Shown here: positions 57,903 through 64,000 of the stretch, in pieces | Layout of the letters: every line of letters begins with the position of its first letter | Numbering within the stretch: position 1 is the stretch's first letter | Source: Collybia mongolica | Taxonomy: Eukaryota > Basidiomycota > Agaricomycetes > Agaricales > Clitocybaceae | Length of the DNA: 64,000 nt | Reading direction: 5' to 3' | Assembly (NCBI GenBank): GCA_013420905.1 | Contig: JAAXNY010000010.1 | Span: 1,798,001-1,862,000 of the forward strand | The notes under the pieces: generated by a model | Database searches by the model: none | What the model saw: only the letters and a program-made list of their open reading frames with translations | What the model was told of the DNA's origin: nothing | Made by a program: the position numbers and the translations under genes

Positions 57903-58246
57903 TCTGCAGAGTTTCATCTCGAGGGCACCGCGGATTTACATCATATCCAGTTGATGTGCCACATTTCGCTTTACAAGCACCCCTAAGGCGAGAGTATGTG
58001 ATATGTGACAAACACGATTGCGCCGATGGGTTGCGTCGGAGCTGGGAGGGGACAGCTAATGATGGGCCTATTATTCCATGTTATTTAGCGGTACATCCTA
58101 TTTCACAGGGAGGACATAACTCGTGGTTATCCGGTCGAATTATCAGTACACTCTTTGGCCTTTGTATAATGTTCTGGCCAAATCCTTTTTCCACATCGAA
58201 TACTTCCGTCACCTGTTTGCTTTTCCAATGACAAAAACAGCAAGGC
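57903..58246. other. Convergent intergenic region
   Basis: 344 bp between the stops of two converging genes. No further exon could be joined with confidence. Confidence 0.45.
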
Positions 58247-59669
58247 TTAGCTGGAGTTGCGCGCCGCCAAAAGCACCACACTCGCAGAATGTCCTTTGAA
58301 TTGGGCGTGAATCGACAGTGATGTTTCAGTCAGGTTCGAGCGAGCGAAACGTACTGGTTGTGTTCCGAAAAGAAGAAATATAGCTGCGCCTACTAAAAGC
58401 AAGATGGTCAGGTCAAGATAAGCCAATAGATGCACATAGCTCACTCGTAGCGAAATAGAGGTCCGGCATGAGGTTGTGAGTGTCGAAAACCGATATCGTC
58501 ATGGAGCTTGCAAGGGATAGATGAGTCCTTGCTATCTCCGAGCCAAAAAAAAAAAGGAACATGAACGAACATCATCCCGACAGCAATATACACTACAAAC
58601 AACAAAACACGGACGAAAAGTTGCACCTCCACTCCGCTCTTTTGTCCGACTTTACGTAGAGCCCGCCAGTTCTTATAAAGGGTTGACCCTAGAGCCACTG
58701 GGAAGGAGCTTTAGTAGTAAAACGAGGGAAATCATTGTGCATACCCCCAAGAACCAGGATACAGAGGCCTATGGTGAGAGTGAATAACCACATTCCCATC
58801 GCGCTATATCGAGATTCAGAATCGTATGGTATTGATATTATGAGAAAACTCACAGGTTGTCGTTGTCGATAGAGCAATAGAAAAAGCGCCGTTTACGACT
58901 CACGCGCCCCTCGTCACTCAAAGCCAACTGTGAGAAGGATGTTCAGGAAACGACGGCTACGTGGTAGTAAGAAGTTAATTCACTATCAGAGTAACCACAG
59001 TAAAAGAACACTGGGCGACGTATGGTGCGCTAAGCATCTATATGAAGAGGGTTCCTCATACCGTTTAACACACGAGAGATAAAAACGTACAAATATTGTC
59101 GTCCCTCTACCCAAGCTTGATAAATTTTCGTTCAACGCCACAAGCATATAGTACAGGAGCATCAAGATCGCAACAGCCCACCTTATGATACAATCAGTAG
59201 TGTTGAATGCACGCAGTATCATACTCACATAGGCGTGATACCGTAAAGTAGTGACGTCTGGATTATACATAGTGTTGGTTCTGGGTCGCGCCCTCTGTGT
59301 TGCCCGGCAAAAAACCTTGTTTTGGCGGGTCATGAATCACTACAATTCCCTACGATTACAAGTTGTTGTACTCACAACAGAAGGGAGGAGAATCCGGAAA
59401 AGATCCAAGTCATGCATAAATTGACTAGGGTAGAGTGCCTCTGCACTTTCTTGGATATCAAAAATGTCGTCACGAGGATTGGGAGGAGGATGGTGTTGGC
59501 GATGAGGTTAAAATATATCCAGACGTCCATGAGGACAAGTGGATGCAGCCCCATGTGCACCATGTCATTTGCATTCGTTCCTTGGTGGTCTAAACCATGA
59601 CTGCCATATAAATGATCATGACGACTCACTTGGAAGTATGCTCAAGTCATCATCGAAAACGAGATCCAT
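58247..59669 (-). CDS. Seven-transmembrane GPCR-like protein of Agaricomycete type
   Basis: A first short exon from ATG 59669 (MDLVFDDDLSILP) joins by a 40-nt intron ending TGGTTTAG to NHQGTNANDMVHMG, then a TM series: MDVWIYFNLIANTILLPILV, VNLCMTWIFSGFSSLLL, a linker FAGQHRGRDPEPTLCIIQTS with LLYGITPMWAVAILMLLYYM, then further TMs near 58870-58690 (AMGMWLFTLTIGLCILVLGG), 58640-58540 (VRVLLFVVYIAVGMMFVHVP) and 58440-58350 (LDLTILLLVGAAIFLLFGTQ). About seven TM helices in roughly seven exons. The N-terminal HxGTNAN...HMGLHP...DVW pattern is a repeated motif in orphan receptor-like proteins of mushrooms. Ligand and G-protein coupling are unknown. The 3' exon ends LAARNSS. Some internal joins were not fully checked. 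Confidence 0.55.
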
Positions 59670-60069
59670 CCCGGGCCTCCGAAGCCAAAGTCTGCTCAGC
59701 AGGTGAGAAGAGAAGTCTGTCCAGCAGATAAGAGAAGAAAGTAAACAGCCAGGGGGTATTCCCAACGAGAGCCGGCTGAACGCCGTTGAACAGAATACTT
59801 AAGCCCGAAAGTTCTGGTTCAGCGAGAGGGTTTCGATCATCTTCTCGAGTATTTAAGGGGCGTGGCACGGTCAACTGCCAATGGGAGTCGTTCTCATCTT
59901 TGATGCTGTACAGTTGCGTGGTGCAAGGAAAGGCGACTTGAAAGCCGAGCAAGATGCAACAAGACAAAGAATCACTGATTGACCCACTACCATCTCGGCG
60001 GTCACATGTTTTCAATTATATAATTATGATGCTTTTATTTTTAGCTCAAACACAACTCTTCATGACTGG
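59670..60069. other. Divergent region between GPCR-like gene and unknown plus-strand gene
   Basis: 400 bp between opposite starts. A minus-strand open frame covers it (to about 60015) but has no recognisable motif and would extend the GPCR-like gene implausibly. Confidence 0.45.
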
Positions 60070-60912
60070 ATGGCCACCACGGCGGCGGGCAGTACTCAAT
60101 ACTATGTTTCCCGCAAACAGCCAGTACGCCACGCTACTTCTCTAAATTACGAGAAGGAATGGGCCGCAAACCTCTTGGACGATTCTATATACATCTTTCC
60201 CAACCCACCTTCCTCTCTAGGGAGCCCCACTCAGCACTCAGACAGGCTCTCCGTATTTACTGACTGTGAATTTTCTGGGTTGTCAGAACCCAAGTCTCCT
60301 GTCGACAATGAAAACAGCGATCAGATTTTCAATCAGTTCCCCTTAACACCCCTTACACCTTTGGAAGGGATCGGACAAGTGGAATGGATGGAGAGTGATG
60401 CCGACGACAAACCACTGGGGATTCATGATCGTGCTGATCAATGGAGAGAAGTCATTGCTCGCCGCCGTGCTGGTGATTCACATCCTAGGTTTCTGGGCAC
60501 TACTCTTCAACGTACCCTCTTAACGGAGAAAGATAGTATTTCTAGCCGGCAACATCGTTCACAGCTTCCCTTTCTGTCTTTCATCACTTCCTTGCTTTCT
60601 ATCGACGATGCGACCTTTCAACTCCTTTCTCACGCTCCTTCCTATTCGTCCCTGTTTCCAGGGAAAATACAATTATCAGACCCGAGCCCGAATGATGATG
60701 CAGGGGATATCGAGTTGCATGGATTAGGGAAACTGCTGCGGGCGAGCGAATCTCGCGTTGTAATCGAAGGTTACGCCGTTCTGTCCGACCCATCTATTCC
60801 TTATGGGTCGTTCTCCCCACTTCCGTTTGTTGGTCTCTGGGACATCGTTACCGGTCTTATGATGAACAGTAGTAAAGCTATTCGAGAGAGAAAAGTCCCT
60901 CGAAGTTCATGA
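60070..60912 (+). CDS. Single-exon protein of unknown function, 280 residues
   Basis: One uninterrupted frame from ATG 60070 to 60912, which is unusual among the intron-rich neighbours. The N-terminal half is Ser/Pro/Asp-rich and likely disordered (FPLTPLTPLEGIG). The C-terminal half looks folded: LPFLSFITSLLSIDDATFQL, LHGLGKLLRASESRVVIEGY, SIPYGSFSPLPFVGLWDIVT. Length and codon pattern suggest a real gene rather than a chance frame. I do not recognise the family. The first in-frame ATG is used; the next gene on the same strand starts only 136 bp downstream of this stop. Confidence 0.5.
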   Translation: MATTAAGSTQYYVSRKQPVRHATSLNYEKEWAANLLDDSIYIFPNPPSSLGSPTQHSDRLSVFTDCEFSGLSEPKSPVDNENSDQIFNQFPLTPLTPLEGIGQVEWMESDADDKPLGIHDRADQWREVIARRRAGDSHPRFLGTTLQRTLLTEKDSISSRQHRSQLPFLSFITSLLSIDDATFQLLSHAPSYSSLFPGKIQLSDPSPNDDAGDIELHGLGKLLRASESRVVIEGYAVLSDPSIPYGSFSPLPFVGLWDIVTGLMMNSSKAIRERKVPRSS

Positions 60913-61048
60913 CGGCTGTTTGTCCTAATTATCAATCACCAGGCCCTGCGTTCTTCCACTATGCATATTCTATTGATCGATAGATATATCATATATTGCT
61001 ATGTAGATGAAAAATAGAACAGACTGCCTTTCACCTGCGCCGTGATCC

Positions 61049-62149
61049 ATGTTGTCTGATCTACCACCTGAAACGATGGTTTCTGCCCCGACATCCACCC
61101 ATTTTGCGACGATAATTAAATCTGTCACCGATGAAGCGAGCAGACTCCCATCACTGGGAAAGATATCTCTGAAAAGCCGCAAGCTCTTTGCCATTGATCT
61201 GTCATTGGTTGCTCTTGCTATTCGGTGGGGTCAGCGTGAGCCCAGCTCGCCCGTTTAAGCTGATTTATGACCATATGCTAACACTCCTTTTCCCAGTACT
61301 GGATATCTGGTAGACACGGCTACTCCTCGAGACGCTGTAGATGCATTCTCGGGTCTTCTAATTGCTCTTCGCATGGTAAATTTGGATATCAGCTCTAGAA
61401 CTTGCCCTGATCTAACACGGAAATAGGTGCATCCAATCTTTGAAAATGTCATCCACATTTATGAACCCACATCGGACCAATCATTTTTTGTGAATATATC
61501 AATGCTCTTGGAGAAGGATATAGCAGAAGGAATCTTCTCAACTACGACAACGAGATCGGAAAGCTGGACCCAACGAATTCAGGCCAATGAAGGAGACACG
61601 TACTGCTTATTCGTGTGTCTCCACCCAGATCAGCAGTGCGAATTCGTGAGACCTCTTTGTATCATCGGGTGACCTGCCCACACTCAACGGCGGTACACGC
61701 AGCTCAATACCCCACCAGCAGGTGTTATATCGCCTCTACAATCCTTGGTAGATGACCTTGCAAACATATCGCCTTTGACGGTCTCGAAAACGTTGCCGAG
61801 AACTTTTTCCCAAGATGCATTAGTGCCGATGGCGGCGGTGCTGATCGATTACCCAGTGGCATACGTCCCTACCTCATCCGACCAGGTGTCTTTTTTGTGC
61901 AACGTACCCCTCGACGTCTATGAGTGTATGCTGACTTTTGACGAAAGTCTACAACTTTCAAATCCTCACACGTTGTTGAAGTTCTCATGCCCCTCCAGAA
62001 TGGCGAAAGAGCACCCGGACGTATTTGGGCGTTCTCATCTCATTGAGCGTCTTCTTGCAAAATTTCAATTTCGAATACGAAAACTCCCACCAGGTACCGA
62101 GCTTATTGTGCGGCAAAGTGTTGAAATCGTTGATCGTGTGGCGTTATGA
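61049..62149 (+). CDS. Conserved-looking protein of unknown function
   Basis: ATG 61049 opens MLSDLPPETMVSAPTSTHFA. Exons continue ISLKSRKLFAIDLSLVALAI, TGYLVDTATPRDAVDAFSGL, LIALRMVHPIFENVIHIYEP, FVNISMLLEKDIAEGIFSTT, then, after a phase-consistent intron following QQCEF, LNTPPAGVISPLQSLVDDLA, TLPRTFSQDALVPMAAVLID and YPVAYVPTSSDQVSFLCNVP. It ends RQSVEIVDRVAL at 62149. Four or five exons, about 300 residues, no TM or signal peptide. I do not recognise the family. It converges with PPWD1, the two stops being only 21 bp apart, so the 3' ends must overlap. Confidence 0.5.
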
Positions 62150-62170
62150 TACATATATACCTTTACGCTA

Positions 62171-64000
62171 CTAATCGATCTCAACATTAATTATTTTTAT
62201 ATCCTCGAACGGCTTATCGGTCTTGTTAACTTTGACATTTTCGATTGTGTGAACGACTTCGAGACCGGAGAGCACACGTCCGAAGATGGTGTGCTTTTTG
62301 TCAAGCCATGGTGTTGCAGTTGTTGTGATAAAGAACTGGGATCCGTTGGTGCCTGGCCCAGCATTCGCCATACTAACGGTATATGGCCTAGAGGTACATA
62401 TTAGTTCCAAACCTCAACCGTTGAGTGGAATATACAAAGTTACCTGTCGTGTTTTAGATCATCGGAGAATTCATCCTCAAACTCTCTTCCCCAGATTGAA
62501 GTTCCCCCCGTTCCATCACCAAGTGGGTCTCCCGTCTGGATCATGAATTTGGGGATGACACGATGGAAAATAACACCCTCAAAGTAGCCACTTCGTGCAT
62601 GGCCAACGAAATTTTCCACAGCTTTTGGCGCCTGAGTTGGAAATAGCCGTAGATGCATATCACCCATCGTCGTATGTATTGTGGCAGAGTCCGCCAAAGG
62701 TGAAGGACCTCCTTTCCCAGTAGTAGGGGCAGCCATCGCGAGATTTTGTTCCTCGCGAGTTGGTCTTTCATTGAAAACATCGCGATCTCCGGATTTTGTA
62801 TCTCTAAGTAGTGCTTTGATGAACCATAAGGTCGAGAAGATAAGAGCACTTACTCAGGTCCTTCACGCGTGAAGATATAGAATCTGGGGCGCTTATAACC
62901 AGAACAGAAAAGGGACGGATCTCTCTGCCCTTTGTCTGCGAGGATGGGGTTGGCAGATGCAGCCATAGCCTAAGACGAAACTCAATAAGATGGAGCATTC
63001 AGACCTGTCATTATAGTGCTGAACGAACCATAGTTGTAAAGCTTTTTTTCGCTGGGGCGTCTTGGTATAAGCTTAAATTCAGGAACCGAACTACTTCGTC
63101 CTTCCCAAGGAGGCGTACAACGCGATTGGTTATGATGTTGAGAACTAATGTGTTCAATAAAGGATAATATGGCAGAACTTGGTGGGTCTTACCTTTGATA
63201 CCAAGTAATGAAGGGTATAGAATAAATGCTCCACTTTCATCCCACACAGCATTACTCCATCGTCCAGGTACACGGCCATCTGGTCCAGGCAATTCTAGTT
63301 CTCTTTCCATGGCAAGACGTCGGCCAAATTCCATATCTTCGACACGGTACACTGCCGTACCTGCCTGTTGCATCTCTTGTATTGCTTCCAGCGACTCGTC
63401 GTACTTGCGCGTCAATTTTCCACCGAGGAATGAAAAGACACGAATTTGCCGATCGGGAAGAGAGAATGTGACGAATGCAGAGGAATCAGGGGATAGTGTG
63501 ATACACGTTGGAGTTGATTTCGACTATGTCCTTATTCATATTAGCGTAGGTGCCTTGATACGCGGAACACACCTTTTTAAACTCATAGAGATTCGTCTCA
63601 CTCTTGTAGGACCAGAGTCCTGGAATATTTTTAGGGAGAACGAAGGGTTCAATCGGTTGCCAATACTCGACAAGCCCTCCCTCGTCCGCCGATATCACTG
63701 TATCATACCTGTCACTGTACTGGATATCGAAAGTTGGAGTTTAGCGGGCGTAGTCATGTTTGTTTCTCTCAACGTACTGTCATGAGGTGCACTGGAGATC
63801 TATGTAAACTTTCAATTATCTCTAGTGGGGTGTCCCCACCGCGTCCATCATATAGCCTTATCTTCCCTGACGCCGCGTCGGAGCTGGGTAGGATGTAAGG
63901 ATGCATACATAGGATTTTCACGATGAAGGCGAACACTGCAAGAAGACCTTGGGCTTGCCCACGTCGATGAACCCAACAACACGCATGAGGCGTATATCCT
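62171..64000 (-). CDS. PPWD1: PPWD1-type WD40-cyclophilin peptidyl-prolyl isomerase (5' end outside window)
   Basis: A nuclear, spliceosome-associated peptidyl-prolyl isomerase with N-terminal WD40 repeats. The window holds the C-terminal half. WD40 part (63.0-64.0 kb): [130 protein letters not shown]. After a linker the cyclophilin domain reads [40 protein letters not shown] (catalytic Arg/Phe region), [14 protein letters not shown] and [20 protein letters not shown], ending IINVEID at 62171. The catalytic FHRV and QTGDPxGDGTGG motifs are intact. At least seven introns. The first WD repeats lie beyond 64000. Confidence 0.95.

Noticed and set aside
59650..60015. Minus-strand frame upstream of the GPCR-like gene
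   Set aside because: The short MDLVFDDDLS exon gives a better, phase-consistent start, and the longer frame has no TM or family pattern.

Overview
The window is nuclear DNA of a filamentous basidiomycete, most likely an Agaricomycete. The genes are densely packed on both strands and split by many introns of about 45-65 nt with GT-AG (occasionally GC-AG) borders. Typical fungal genes are present (THI4, ILV3, Zn2Cys6 regulators, chorismate mutase), together with families I associate with mushroom-forming fungi: a DUF4436-type membrane protein, a TPR protein of the NLR type, a 7TM GPCR-like protein and a degenerate RNase H retroelement. Gene identities come from reading translated exons. Splice joins were made by eye, so exon borders are approximate unless a join is described.

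Left part (1-18.7 kb): the tail of a TPR protein, V-ATPase subunit d (VMA6), a large F-box-like conserved protein of unknown function, and then a run rich in mitochondrial functions: NDUFAF6-like complex I assembly factor, ribosomal protein bL28m, SDHAF1-type LYR protein and ribosomal protein uL29m. A single-pass glycoprotein-like gene interrupts this run. RAD50 (about 5 kb, many introns) closes the region.

Middle (18.7-43.4 kb): a broken RNase H fragment of a retroelement lies in the largest gene-poor gap. It is followed by a SET/MYND protein, a DUF4436-like membrane protein, a derlin (ERAD), a catalytically dead-looking NDP-kinase-domain protein with C-terminal repeats, TAM41 (mitochondrial CDP-DAG synthase), ALG6 (N-glycan glucosylation in the ER), a hotdog thioesterase, a cytochrome P450, an AidB-like acyl-CoA dehydrogenase, the proteasome chaperone PSMD9/Nas2, the thiamine thiazole synthase THI4 and chorismate mutase (ARO7).

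Right part (43.4-64 kb): three consecutive minus-strand genes form the most unusual locus. They are a divergent septin-like GTPase, a second septin-like GTPase whose open reading continues by splicing into two Zn2Cys6 zinc clusters, and a separate Zn2Cys6 regulator. All three zinc clusters carry a phase-1 intron at the same codon. Then come ILV3 (branched-chain amino acids), RIO1 kinase (ribosome biogenesis), an unknown membrane protein, a 7TM GPCR-like protein, two unknown conserved-looking genes and the 3' part of the spliceosomal WD40-cyclophilin PPWD1, which runs off the right edge.

No bacterial-type operons, CRISPR arrays or convincing tRNA/rRNA genes were seen. Most genes are housekeeping genes. 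The candidate novelty is the septin/zinc-cluster locus, followed by the pseudo-NDP-kinase protein.
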